This document shows, in pieces, positions 43,796 through 54,659 of a stretch of 64,000 nt of DNA (position 1 is the first letter of the stretch; each line of letters starts with the position of its first letter). The DNA is taken from NCBI GenBank assembly GCA_907163375.1, contig CAJQUW010015622.1, positions 682,001 to 746,000 of the forward strand. The letters are read 5' to 3'. This stretch comes from Prostheceraeus crozeri. Lineage: Eukaryota > Platyhelminthes > Polycladida > Euryleptidae. The position numbers and the translations under genes were made by a program. The notes beneath the pieces were generated by a model. That model did no database searches. It had not been told where the DNA came from and was given only the letters and a program-made list of their open reading frames with translations.

Positions 43796-44332
43796 TACCG
43801 AATGTAGTTGCGGTGTCTAGCACACTGGATCCATTCAATTGTCATTTTAGGAGTTATTCATACTCGTAGATGCTTCAATAGTAATTAAGTCGCTATCGAT
43901 TGTTCAACAACTGGAAACTGTATAGATTTTCGAATATTTTTCGACATTTTTCATAATGTTTCTCACTCAATGTTGTATTACAGTTGTGTAGACATATGCC
44001 TCTACTTTGAATAAAATGTTTGATTGCAAATTTCCCACCAACTTACATTTTAGTCATTCATGTACACATAGGTACAAGGAGTAGAAAGTTTAATAAAATA
44101 ACAAGAATCAAAAAATAATTTCTTCTAAAACTACCACTGCTACTTCGATTCACTTCAGGAGTAGATCAATTGCATGGCCATCGCCGCGAGTCTGTCAATT
44201 TCCAGCTGCGATGCGTGTGGTGATTCATCCACTATCTATGGCACGAAAAATTGAAGATGCAGTTGACCAGAAATGTGAAAAATACGAAAATATGTAAACA
44301 GGAATGACTGGATAGAGACAGAACGTTGGCCA
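43796..44332. other. Nothing recognised
   Basis: AT-rich stretch between the duplication and a MITE. No supported feature. Confidence 0.35.
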
Positions 44333-44854
44333 CACAGAATTAGATTGTTTAATCGTATCACTTTGGTAGAAGTGCAAACTGATTCAAACAGATGGCACAT
44401 GCAGGAACTTAATAAGTGGGCAAAAAGAAAGTTTTAATACCTTGCAGAGATAGGAAAAATAGTCGTGCGTCGCTTGCGGATTGCTCTGAATTCCCTCAAA
44501 ATGCTCCGATCAACACGATTCCTTCAGATTCGAAGAATTCAGATCATTGCGCAAAAGTTTTCTCGATAATTATCGGCCCTCCGATCATTTTAAAAAAAGT
44601 TAGCAGGCGCATGAAAAAACGTTCACAAACTTCTCTGTAGAACTTGACATCGACTGCGTCTCTTTGCTGTGTGATCCGGTTGATAACAGTCACTGAAACC
44701 TTGCACAATTTGGCGTGTTTAATGTTGAACTGGCTGCTCATTGTTCGATTGCTATGCTATTTAGTTAGGAGATTGTGCCATTTCATTTACGTTACATGTT
44801 CCAATGTTTCCCTTCTAGTCAAACGGAAGAAGAGACGATCTGTCTAATTCTGTG
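44333..44854. mobile_element. 522-bp hAT-type MITE (CACAGAATTAGA ends), copy 2
   Basis: The inverted ends CACAGAATTAGA are flanked by an exact 8-bp duplication GTTGGCCA (44325-44332 and 44855-44862). Apart from small indels it matches the copy at 52900. Confidence 0.92.
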
Positions 44855-46324
44855 GTTGGCCAACATACGGCTTCCACAACCTGACCAGCATGTTGCTCTA
44901 TATCCAGCAAATTCTTCTACTTCCATATTTTCGAGAGGGTTCACAACTAAACAGACGTCTCCTTCTGTTCAACTGTATTTTCTATTCCTCATATCGCATA
45001 TAGTGGATGAATGTTTGAAAAAGCTCTGTGTCATGACCAGGGATGGTGATTTTATGCTGAAGCATAAAAAAAAGCACAAGAAGAATAGTTCTCCTTTTTC
45101 CTTCTTGCATAAAAAGCATATTTTTTCGTTTGAGACATAAATGAACATTTTAATAATCTAATTAAGTTTAGGTGTCATCGCTCATGTTTTTGACAAGAAT
45201 TACATGTGCAATTAGATTGATTAATTAATAAAACCTGAATAATTTTGTATCAAGGAAATAGATAATTTGTGATTCTAAATGCGATTTATAATTAAATTAT
45301 ATATTTCATAGCGGTAGTTCAAATTGCGTATGAGACTCATAGAGTCATAGCTACATCACATGCCAATTGGCTCAAATTACTATCATATCGCAGTATCACG
45401 ATGACATATTTAATATAATACACGTCTGATATCAGCTACGTATGATTTCGATTAGGGATGTCAGTCCCGGAATCCCGAAAGACCAGAAGCAAGGAGTCGA
45501 GTGTGACCATTTGTGTTGATATTGTCACTACCAATTGACAGCATTCACTTCTGGATAGTTTCCTGGGCGCGTGGAATTGATGACCCAATAGGACAGGTGT
45601 TGTCAAACGCAGCATAGAAGAGAAAACCCATCAAAGTTTATCACGTGACAGAGACGATGCGTTCTTTTCTCTAGGAATGTCAACGATCACCAGATTATAA
45701 GCACAGAACAATAGAATGACGCTATAAAGGCAGCGATGTGTTCCCTTTGAGTTGAACAGTGCGTCGCAAAGTTTGGTCTCGTCTATTATACTTTATCCAA
45801 CTTGCCTCCATCAATGTAATATCCAGCGGTCTCTTCAAGCATTCAAGAACTTCACATCAAAGTCGACAGTACTCACATTCACGAACATGTACACTCAAAG
45901 CTCTGTTATCGTTAATGATACTACATCCACACATATGTTCTACATACGGAGTGCAAAAAGTCCTACATCTCCCACAATGCTTCCTACAGATAAACTCATA
46001 CACTGCATGCTAGATATCTTTGACGATGTCACAAATTGATGATTGATGGACGTCATTTTCCACGACCGCAGAAAAAAGGGTTGGATAGTGAGTTGTTAGT
46101 GACAAGGTAATTTCAATGTGTGAATCTTGCTGTTAGAGATTCGTTAGCCTAGTTTTGTTTCTGGTGGTGGCCCCTGGTCAATCTTGTGGCATAGAGATAA
46201 ATCCTTTACCTGACGTTGACAAGAATTGAAATTGACTCAAGGTCGCGGTACAGCGCGGGAACTAAACTTCTGGCATGAATCATCAATGAAAAGCTTAGGT
46301 TTACGCATGTGACTGATTCTAACC

Positions 46325-46580
46325 CATAGAGTAAGTATATTTTGGTAGAGTGGTAACTCAGCATTTATTAAATCCCCAATGTGTATACATTTTCGATTTT
46401 ATTAAATGAACTCAAGGGTGACAGGTGGTATTGTCACCAAATGTTAGATATGCAAATTTTTGTAGTTTTGCAGAAATTACAACCGAATTGACTGATCATA
46501 AGAGCAATACAGAAGGAAATGACATTATTTTACAAATCGTCCGTGTCATGAAAGCTTTGGATAGGTAATGTTTGTCAAAT
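46325..46580 (+). mobile_element. hAT-type MITE, copy 4, truncated
   Basis: Starts with CATAGAGTAAGTATATTTTGG and follows copies 1-3 for about 255 bp, through TGTGTATACATTTTCG and TTTACAAATCGTCCGTGTCATG, then stops matching. The right end is missing, so no target duplication can be read. It lies in the 5' region of the hAT at 45453. Confidence 0.75.
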
Positions 46581-46795
46581 TTGCAGGATAAGCAAATAAT
46601 AATAAGCAGGATAATGTTGAAAATCACATCATAAGTTCCCTTTGAGTTGAACAGTGCGTCGAGTCGAGTGTGGACCAATAACAGACTCGACAATAACAGT
46701 GAGATGCAGCTAAGAACAAAATGTAAAGTTCATCATGACCTAAATTACGATCCGTCGACCTCACGTCCTTTCAGGATTCCTATGCTATTTGTGAC

Positions 46796-48647
46796 ATGAA
46801 CTATAAGGAGTACAAATCGACCGGAGTTTGGGCACATTTTTTGCGTGCTGAAGATGGGCAGTCTGCGTGTTGTCGTGAATGTCCAAATGTCATCAAATGC
46901 ACGGGTGGCTCAACCAAAGGATTGCATACTCATCTCAAGTCAGTTCACAGGACTTCAACATATTCGTCAGCATCATCTAGCATGCAAGATGAGAGCTGCG
47001 AATCATCAACGCATCCACCGAAGAAGCAGAAGTTGAATGATCCTGCACGGCTATCTATTTCGAAATATTTAGAGCCACTTGACGAGAGGTCACTGGAATT
47101 CAGAGTAGCACGTATGGCTGCGAAAGACAATATGTCATTTAACACTCTCGCGACGTCAGAAGACTTGAGATTTCTCTTCAAACCTAAGTTTGGTCGCTTC
47201 CCGGATTCAAGATCGACAATCGAGAAGATAGTGTTCAACTTGGAAACTTCCGTGTCTGACCTCGTAAAGAAACGTATCAACTCTCGAAAAGCGGACAATG
47301 CGAAGTTTTCTATAACATTCGACGAATGGACATCTATCAATAATCGACGCTACATGAACATCAATCTCCACGACTATTGTGAGGCCGATGGAGGCCGTGT
47401 GCTCTACTGTCTTGGTCTCGTTCGAATCTTTGAATTGATGCCTGCTGATAAGTGCCTTGAACTTATTAAAACACACCTCTCTAAATATGACCTAGAAGTG
47501 ACGGACATCATCGCATTCTGCACGGATAGAGACAGTCTTATGAAAGCTGTGGGTAAGCTAGCAAATGTACAGCATCAACTGTGCTTGTCACATGGCATTC
47601 ACCTATCTGTTAGTGATGCCAAGTATGACAGAAATCTTTCATCTAGTGTTCAAGTGACTGATTCGGACGAAGGAGATTCAGAAGAGGAAGAAGCCAGTGA
47701 TGATATCGCACCCTTGTCGCCTTCTTACAAAGTCTGTGTTGAGAAAGTTCGTCGCATAGTGAGTTTATTCCGAAAGTCGCCTGTTGAAAACGACAAATTA
47801 CAGGTTTTCGTGAAGGAATCTTTTGGCAAGGAACTTGTTCTGATTTGCGATATTCGTATTCGTTGGACAATATGTATGATATGTTGGAAAGATTCTTAAA
47901 GCTTCAGACATGTGTCCAACAAGCTTTGCTTTCATTACACAAAGACCATCTTTTTCTCAGCTCAGAAGAGCTGGGTGTGATCCAAAATGTGTGTGATACC
48001 TTGCTTCCAATTTCTACAGCTTTGACACATTTGAATCAGCGGAACATCGACTTGACCACTGCAGAGCATGTGATTGATTTTGTCACAATGAAGCTGGAGG
48101 AACTTGAACAATCAAATTGCAAAGTAAGCATTTGCAGTTATTGGAAAAGAGAATGACTGAACGATCAACCATGATGACTAAGCTGCTCGACCTCTTGCAA
48201 AGTGGTAATTTCGAAAGGTTGTCGATCCAACAAGCGAAGCAATTCATTACAAAGCTCCTCGAACAAGTCAATTTCGCCATGCGACCACTTATTGAAGCTG
48301 ATCATGCACTCGATCAATCACAGTCATCAAGTGATGATGAACAGAATGGAAGAAGTGAGGAATCTATATCCAATGAGCTAAACTCTTTCTTGAAGAAACA
48401 GTCACTGATCAATTCAGCGGTGTCTGAGCCACCGCTATGTCGTGTTGTCTCAAAGGAGTTGGATTATTTGAAGACCACATCAAAAAGAGGCGAAATTCTG
48501 GAGCAGGTTTTCAAATGGCTTCGTAGTGTTCCACCAACAAGCGTCGAAAGTGAAAGAGCTGTTAGTGTGACTGAATCATATTGCACGAAAGTTAGGAATC
48601 GGCTAAGCGACAAAAACCTGCATTCATTCATTCATTGTGTGTGCTAA
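46796..48647 (+). pseudogene. BED-finger hAT transposase (ZBED-like)
   Basis: Begins MNYKEYKSTGVWAHF. The BED zinc finger spans residues ~10-52 (C-C-R-E-C-P...LHTHLKSVH). The RNase-H-like part follows, with NAKFSITFDEWTS (first Asp region), DIIAFCTDRDSL and an acidic insert EGDSEEEEASDD. The C-terminal dimerisation block is VFKWLRSVPPTSVESERAV...SDKNLHSFIHC. Three frames are used in turn (to about 47850, then to about 48120, then to 48647), so at least two frameshifts break it. I found no loss of the family's key blocks, so the breaks are recent-looking. It would have been about 610 residues long. Confidence 0.88.
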
Positions 48648-49377
48648 AATGGTTTTTTTGCCAATATTTCCTTCCTATAGTGTGATGGGATTTTGTTGTT
48701 GATATTTTGTTTGTTATTCTGACCAAATGCTCAAAATTATTGAGCGATTTTGTGACTTACATAGAATAGAGAGTATCTAATTACATGTGATTCATCGCAT
48801 TCCCTAAAACAAGCTCCTGTCTCTCAAAGGCAAAGATTTAGTCAAGAGTACCTATTACACAAGTAGCACTGATATTATCAAAATAAAAGCACCATTAAAA
48901 GTTATACTAGAACCACAATAGAAAGTTAAGGTTGATGTCAGTTGATCTTAAGGAATCGCAAACATGTAAATCAAGAGCTTTCTTATCCTTTATTGGCATT
49001 TTGACAAAAAATGTACATTACGCAATGCCGATTCTCGGAAAGAACAAGATGAGCAACATGAGAGACTCCTAATTATAACCCTATAGGCCTAGGCCTCCAT
49101 GGCCTAAGCCTATGGCTGCAAGTATTTTCATATAGGCCTTAAGTTCTTAGAATCCCGGGATTGAGATGGAAGCGGGATTGTAATCCCGGGATTAGAAAAG
49201 GATTCCGGGATTGACATCCCTAATTTCGACATAATCCTAGCACGATTTTTGAGCATAAAAATTTAGGCATAAATTGTCTCTGTCAGAAGCATAAAATCAC
49301 GATGACATATTTAATATAATACACGTTTTATATCAGCTGCGTATGATTTCGACATAATCCCTGGTCATGACTCTGAA

Positions 49378-49585
49378 CCAAGTTGTAGATCCAGGTCAAA
49401 CATGATGTTCCATTTTGAAAAACAAGTCTGTACTGGATGTGATGCACTGTGCATTTCGCTTACAACCAGCAAGCATGGTCACGTTCTCATAGTCACCGGT
49501 GGTGAGCGAAATGCACAGTGCCTCAAAGTGCAGACTTCTTTTTCATAACCGGACATCTGATTTAACCTGACTCCACAACTTGGAT
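49378..49585. repeat. Imperfect inverted repeat (~85-bp arms)
   Basis: CCAAGTTGTAGATCC...CACTGTGCATTTCGCT at the left pairs with the reverse of AGCGAAATGCACAGTG...CCACAACTTGG at the right, with a short loop near 49470-49500. It could be a small foldback element or a structured RNA; nothing else marks it. Confidence 0.7.
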
Positions 49586-49610
49586 CGCATAGTGGATGAA
49601 CTACTTAATA

Positions 49611-51654
49611 CCGTATTTATTCGATAATAAGACCCGTGGTCTTTCGAATAATGCCCCCTCCCTGAAAAAATCAAGACCCGGGTCTTATTTTCGAATAATT
49701 CAAAAACATATTCTCTGTAAGCTGATAGGGCTTATTATCATGCTGATGTTCTTTCTATCGGATCTCTATTATTTTCAGTAGGCCGGCCTATTGAATCTCT
49801 AATATTGTCAGGCTATTTGTCACTTCCCAAGCCTAAATAATTGCGTTTACTCTAATACGCTATAGGCTAAACTGGTATTCTTCCGACCTCCTGGAATGAA
49901 ATTTACGTAAATTCTTGCCTTGCATTTAAAAATTACCCCGGTACATGATATTTCCGTATTTTTACCTAAGAGAAAAAACACGTTTTTTGAAAAACGTCTG
50001 CTATTAAACTTATAAATCACTATCCGTATCGGTTGAGTCTGAGTCAGTGTCAGAGTCGTCGATATCCATGAAGACGAAGTATTCTTTCGTCGCACCAGAC
50101 GTGACCAATCCATCGTTTGAGATGAGATCTCTCAGCCGTTCGTTGAGGCGATTCTTCGGAACCTGGGCACCGTTTTCACTAACACCGCAGCATTCAAATG
50201 CACGTTCGATTGCCGATTTCTGCAGCGAATTCAACGCCGATGATACCATCTGAACAATTGCTTTGTAACTTGGTTTTTTCATATTGCCAGAACCAGTGTA
50301 TGAATGATCTTCATAATGGCCTTCCTGCCATTTGGTCCACTCGTCACGCATGGCATGCTTGAATTGAGCATTTACACCGACATCATTCGGTTGAGCAGCG
50401 TACGTCGTTGATGGAGGCACGTAAACAGCATCGACGTTGTGCTTTTGGAGAGCGGAACGAACTTCATCTGAGCGATGTGGTCCATAAGAGTCTAACGGAA
50501 GAATAGACTTGGTAGATCTTGCAGAAGGATTTCGACTTCCCGTAACAGCTGTCACCCATGAAACGCAGTCACTCTTTTTCATGCTACCGGAATCAGACAC
50601 AGATACTTCGATGCTCTCGGGAAGTGGTCCGACGTTTGGTTTCTTCAATTTGAAGATGATCAGTCCCTTCAACAGCTGACCATTGGCAACTGTAGTGAGC
50701 GCAACGGTGTATCTCATCTTCGTATGACCTGTATGTGATCCTGAGACAGTATGCTCACCTCTAAAATGCAACGTACTATTGTGAGTCATGTCCACGTAGA
50801 CAGGTACCTGATAAATATTGTAGATGCGATCTTTCGGGATCCCTTTCGTTGCATGTCGAAGATCTTCGAAATATTGTATCAGTCTATCTCGTATCACGCT
50901 TGAATCATTGACATTTAACTGTGAAACGTGAGTAAGTCGCCGAGAGACAATTCCATGTCGTTTCGCCCACTTCTGGATAAAACCGTCGCTGATCTTGACA
51001 GAGGCAGACAAATTCAATGGCTCACGCAATTCGTCGACAGCTGTACGAAGTGATTTGTAATTTGCAATAGAGTTCGATGCAAGTTTTTCTTTGAAATATT
51101 CTAACAGTCTTTTCTCCAGTTGCGTATTGAGTGGACGACGGCCTGAACCAAAAGATTTGGATTTTTTGGCTGATTTCATGGATGATGACCGCCATTCTGA
51201 TTCACGATTACGCCAATCGCGTAACATTTTTCGACTGACACCCATACTTGCCTCTGCAGCATGTAACGAATTGTTGAATTCCAAACGCAATCGATCCAGC
51301 ATCTCTAGCTTGGCAGCGATAGTATAGGAAAATCGTCGCGGAGCCATGGCAGGTGAGCGCTCGAATGAATCGATAGTGAAAAATTCGATCTGTTATTGTG
51401 TGAGAGGGCTATTTTTGGACATTACTATCCATATACACCATGCTCCTTTGTGATTGGCTCTTACTATCAAATTCATTAGTTCCAAGAATAACAACGATTT
51501 CCAGGAAAAGCTCAACAGGGAAATTGTCTTCAGAGATGACAATCGTTAAATGAATAGCTTCTGACTTGTGTGTGATATGAAGCATAATGAAATATATCTC
51601 CTCGATGGGCAATAAAAAATTTAAGACCCGGGTCTTATTATCGAATAAATACGG
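49611..51654 (-). mobile_element. pogo-like DNA transposon with uninterrupted ORF
   Basis: The ends CCGTATTTATTCGATAATAA are perfectly inverted for more than 25 bp (continuing GACCCGxGGTCTT) and flanked by TA (49609-49610 and 51655-51656). It is 2044 bp. The terminal repeat also holds a palindromic GACCCGGGTC box at both ends, a likely transposase-binding site. Confidence 0.92.
50010..51347 (-). CDS. pogo-like transposase (full-length, first catalytic Asp replaced)
   Basis: 445 codons from MAPRRFSYTIAAKLEMLDR to an acidic DSDTDSDS tail without interruption. Residues ~8-55 are a helix-turn-helix (AAEASMGVSRKMLRDW). Residues ~70-150 are a CENP-B-type HTH (G-F-I-Q-K-W-A-K-R-H-G-I). The DDE_1-type core follows: IYNIYQVPVYVDMT, LPLDSYGPHRSDEV (second Asp) and AAQPNDVGVNAQFK (third Asp). 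In relatives the first motif reads N-V/M-D-Q/E-T-P-V-Y-F-D-M, so the catalytic Asp is Tyr here (codon TAT, one base from GAT). The protein is therefore probably inactive, although its DNA-binding part is whole. Confidence 0.85.
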   Translation of the reverse strand: MAPRRFSYTIAAKLEMLDRLRLEFNNSLHAAEASMGVSRKMLRDWRNRESEWRSSSMKSAKKSKSFGSGRRPLNTQLEKRLLEYFKEKLASNSIANYKSLRTAVDELREPLNLSASVKISDGFIQKWAKRHGIVSRRLTHVSQLNVNDSSVIRDRLIQYFEDLRHATKGIPKDRIYNIYQVPVYVDMTHNSTLHFRGEHTVSGSHTGHTKMRYTVALTTVANGQLLKGLIIFKLKKPNVGPLPESIEVSVSDSGSMKKSDCVSWVTAVTGSRNPSARSTKSILPLDSYGPHRSDEVRSALQKHNVDAVYVPPSTTYAAQPNDVGVNAQFKHAMRDEWTKWQEGHYEDHSYTGSGNMKKPSYKAIVQMVSSALNSLQKSAIERAFECCGVSENGAQVPKNRLNERLRDLISNDGLVTSGATKEYFVFMDIDDSDTDSDSTDTDSDL

Positions 51655-51656
51655 TA

Positions 51657-52667
51657 ATCGCCATTTATCTCTGACTATTTCAATTAGGCCTACTCAATTA
51701 AATGCTGATCATTTCTTTCTTTATAGACTTTAGAGGAACAGATGATGTATTACTGTGGGAGTCTGCCTCCTGCTTGGAAAATTGATCTTACTTGTTCAGG
51801 TTAGTACTTAGACTGCAATTCAACAGTCCTCGATAACCAAAAATGATGAAAATGCAGTATAAATGGAAAGTAGTACCGGTATCTATTATGTAGACTCACA
51901 ACACGAGTAAGTGACTCACTATTCAAATCACCCATGCCAATTCGTCACTGACGGTTGGATTATGTGAAACAGAAAATTCTACGTAAAGAGAACTACATGT
52001 AGAAAAAGTAAAATTTCTTATACTGTTTATCTATATGTAAATATACTGTAGAACGATTTGTTTCGAAATCCCGGCATTGGCTAAGATATTTCGGGATGCG
52101 TAAATCTAGGGATTGCAGTCCCTACTATTTGTTTCAACACTGAATTCTTGGCCGTGAATTACACTAAATAATAATACATGTGAGTGATGTCTGCTTTGAA
52201 GACTCTACAAGAATGAGTCTTTCCGCAGTCTCGGAAAAGTTAGATTTGTTTCAGAAGTACATGAACAGATTGTTTCGAGGACAAAACATGTCGCTAGCAA
52301 TATATGAGCGTCAGGTTACGCTAATTTTGAAACCCGACTATATAAAAGACAACCCGAGTCCTTTAACCCACTGTCAGGGAGATCCGGTATGCAAGGAGAA
52401 GCCATGGCATCATCGACACTGAAGACCTCCATACGTTAATGATTAATGTAGTGCTAATCAATGTAGAAATCAATTAGTACCTCAATGTAATTCTAATGAT
52501 TATGTACTTTAATACTCATGCATCGGAAACCATTGATGATATCAAATGCATTTACTATGAGTGATCAATGTTTCATGAATGTGGGTGTAGTAGGCTTGCA
52601 TGTATTTGCATAGATGTATCAATAATTGATGTACAAAATTAAGACTTCACAACATGCCGAAGGACGA
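51657..52667. other. Nothing recognised; old CCCGG-type hAT scrap
   Basis: Around 52062-52125, AAATCCCGGCATTGG and TCTAGGGATTGCAGTCCCT suggest a very decayed member of the TAGGGAT...CCCGG hAT family. The frame at 52180-52422 has no motif. Confidence 0.35.
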
Positions 52668-52899
52668 CAAACCTAAGGAACATACTAAAATCCTTTGCTC
52701 ATGTATCCGGCAAAAATATGCACTAAATCTGATAGCAATATTATCGGATGAATTTATTCCCATTAGAATCGCTCGCGTATAGAACACAAAATATTTTCAT
52801 GTGACCTTTTTCATTGCGGATAACAAAAATGACTGCTCACCAATAAAAACTAATGTCATGAAAACTTCAATAATGATTGAACAGTACATACTTCGAAAC

Positions 52900-53426
52900 C
52901 ACAGAATTAGATTGTTTAATCGTATCACTTTGCTAGAAGTGCAAACTGATTCAAACAGATGGCACATGGAGGAACTTAATAAGTGGGCAAAAAGAAATTT
53001 TTAATACCTTGCAGAGATAGGAAAAATAGTCGTGCGTCGCTTGTGGATTGCTCTGAATTCCTTCAAAATGCTCCGATCGCCACGATTCCTTCAGATTCGA
53101 AGAATTCAGGGCATTGCGCAAAAGTTTTCTCGATAATGTTGAGCCCTCCGATCATTTTAAAAAAAGTTAGCAGGCGCATGAAAAAACGTTCACTTCACAA
53201 ACTTCTCTGTACAACTTGACATCGACTGTGTCTCTTTGCTGAGTGATCCGGTTGATAACAGTCACTGAAACTTTGCACAATTTGGCGTGTTTCATGCTGA
53301 ACTGGCTGCTCATTGTTCGATTGCTATGGTATTTAGTCAGCAGATTGTGCCATTTCATTTACGTTACATGTTCCAATGCTTCCTTTCTAGTCAAACGGAA
53401 GAAGAGACCACCTGTCTAATTCTGTG
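52900..53426. mobile_element. 527-bp hAT-type MITE, copy 3, with empty site known
   Basis: The ends CACAGAATTAGA are inverted and flanked by an exact TTCGAAAC duplication (52892-52899 and 53427-53434). Copy A of the duplication shows the unoccupied site, with a single TTCGAAAC, near 42648. Confidence 0.95.
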
Positions 53427-54659
53427 TTCGAAACACTTGATTCACGAGAAATAATAAGATACTGCAAGTGCGACGAAAGTCAATGCTATCAATCCGATTT
53501 CTATGAATATTATGATCGCTGAATGATCTAATCTTTCCTGTCGCATCGTAGATTGTAACCATGTTTTTATGCGCTTTGAAGAGTTGAAGCTTCTTTCGGT
53601 TGATGTCGTATACGAAAAGTGCGACAGTCAAAAATAAAGTCAGTTTTATTACTTCATCATATAGTATTCTCAGTTCATGAGGAAAATTCACGATTATGGT
53701 CAGCATCTCCTCAACACTAGAATATGAGTATTGCTCTTTCAACATTCTAAGCGGAGTGGTCAGGTGCTCTATATCAAACAGGATATGCAGATTTGTGTCA
53801 CTGCAAAGTCTAAAACGTTATAGAATTCAGTTCTGAACTATTTATCTATTTCTTGCTGATATTCTGTTGAGGAAGAATCAAAAAGGGAGTGATCGAGCGT
53901 TAGGTAATCGTGGTGGACTCGAGTCTAACTTTCCGACTTTCGTCCGAGCGTCAGCAGTAACACTTCCACAGACTTTGAATAAATCTCTTCGTGGTATCTA
54001 TCTGCTGCGATGATCACATCAGACACAGTTTTACTCTTATTTGTAAGAAGATTGCTCAATTATCAAGTGGAGAAAGAGCAGCTTTCGAAAGCGAAATAAG
54101 TATGAAAGTATTTCCTGATTTAAATTTGTCTAGCAGGTTTCTGGCCTTCATTAATACATCATTTTTATGGTCATATGATGCAGTTTCTCTACAGCTCTAA
54201 AAGTTGGGAGGGGGGACATCTCCTCTCTCCCTGCTGACGGAGGCCATCAGCACATTTGAGCGTAGAGGAATGTGTCTGTCTACGTGAGTGTGAGGAATGC
54301 CAGTTTCGCCTCCCTACATCTCCCTGCCAAATATTTCTTGATTTGATGCGTCTACTGACAAATAGACAGTAGCAACAGAGTGACAGAAAATTTGTTCTAT
54401 AGGTTCTGATAACTCTTTCAGAAGCTACTGCACTGTGGCTGGGTTTCCCAGCTGTATGTGATGATTAATTGCTATTAATATGCCACCAGGAATGCCCACA
54501 CCACAGAATTAAACATTTCGTTTAACTGCTTTGGTTTGCTAGGAAGTGTGATTAATTCGAAATCGCCGGGACATCGAGGAACTTATTAAGTGGGCAAAAG
54601 GGAATTCCTAATACCTTGCAGAGATAGGAAAAAAAGTCTTGCGTTGCTTGTGGATTAAT

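Larger units (their letters stand above)
45453..49222 (+). mobile_element. hAT element, full length with broken transposase
   Basis: The ends TAGGGATGTCAGTCCCGG and TAGGGATGTCAATCCCGG are flanked by ATTTCGAT (45445-45452) and ATTTCGAC (49223-49230), an 8-bp duplication with one difference. At 3770 bp it carries a BED-finger transposase, so it may be the source family for the CCCGGGATT fragments elsewhere in the window. A piece with CCCTTTGAGTTGAACAGTGCGTCG is present twice (45747 and 46640), on both sides of MITE copy 4. Confidence 0.88.
45038..49363. mobile_element. Outer hAT-like element (CAGGGAT ends), host of a second hAT
   Basis: The ends CAGGGAT are inverted and flanked by an exact 8-bp duplication GTCATGAC (45030-45037 and 49364-49371). 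Minus the inner element it is only about 550 bp, so it is a non-autonomous element. Its inner part shows GCATAAAAxxA blocks on both sides. A 60-bp stretch (ATGACATATTTAATATAATACACG...) occurs both just before the inner element (near 45400) and just inside the outer right end (near 49306), so part of this element is duplicated. Confidence 0.78.

Noticed and set aside
46325-49222. hAT transposase at 46796 as the autonomous partner of the CATAGAG MITE
   Set aside because: No CATAGAG right end follows the gene; the gene instead sits between TAGGGATGTC ends with their own target duplication.
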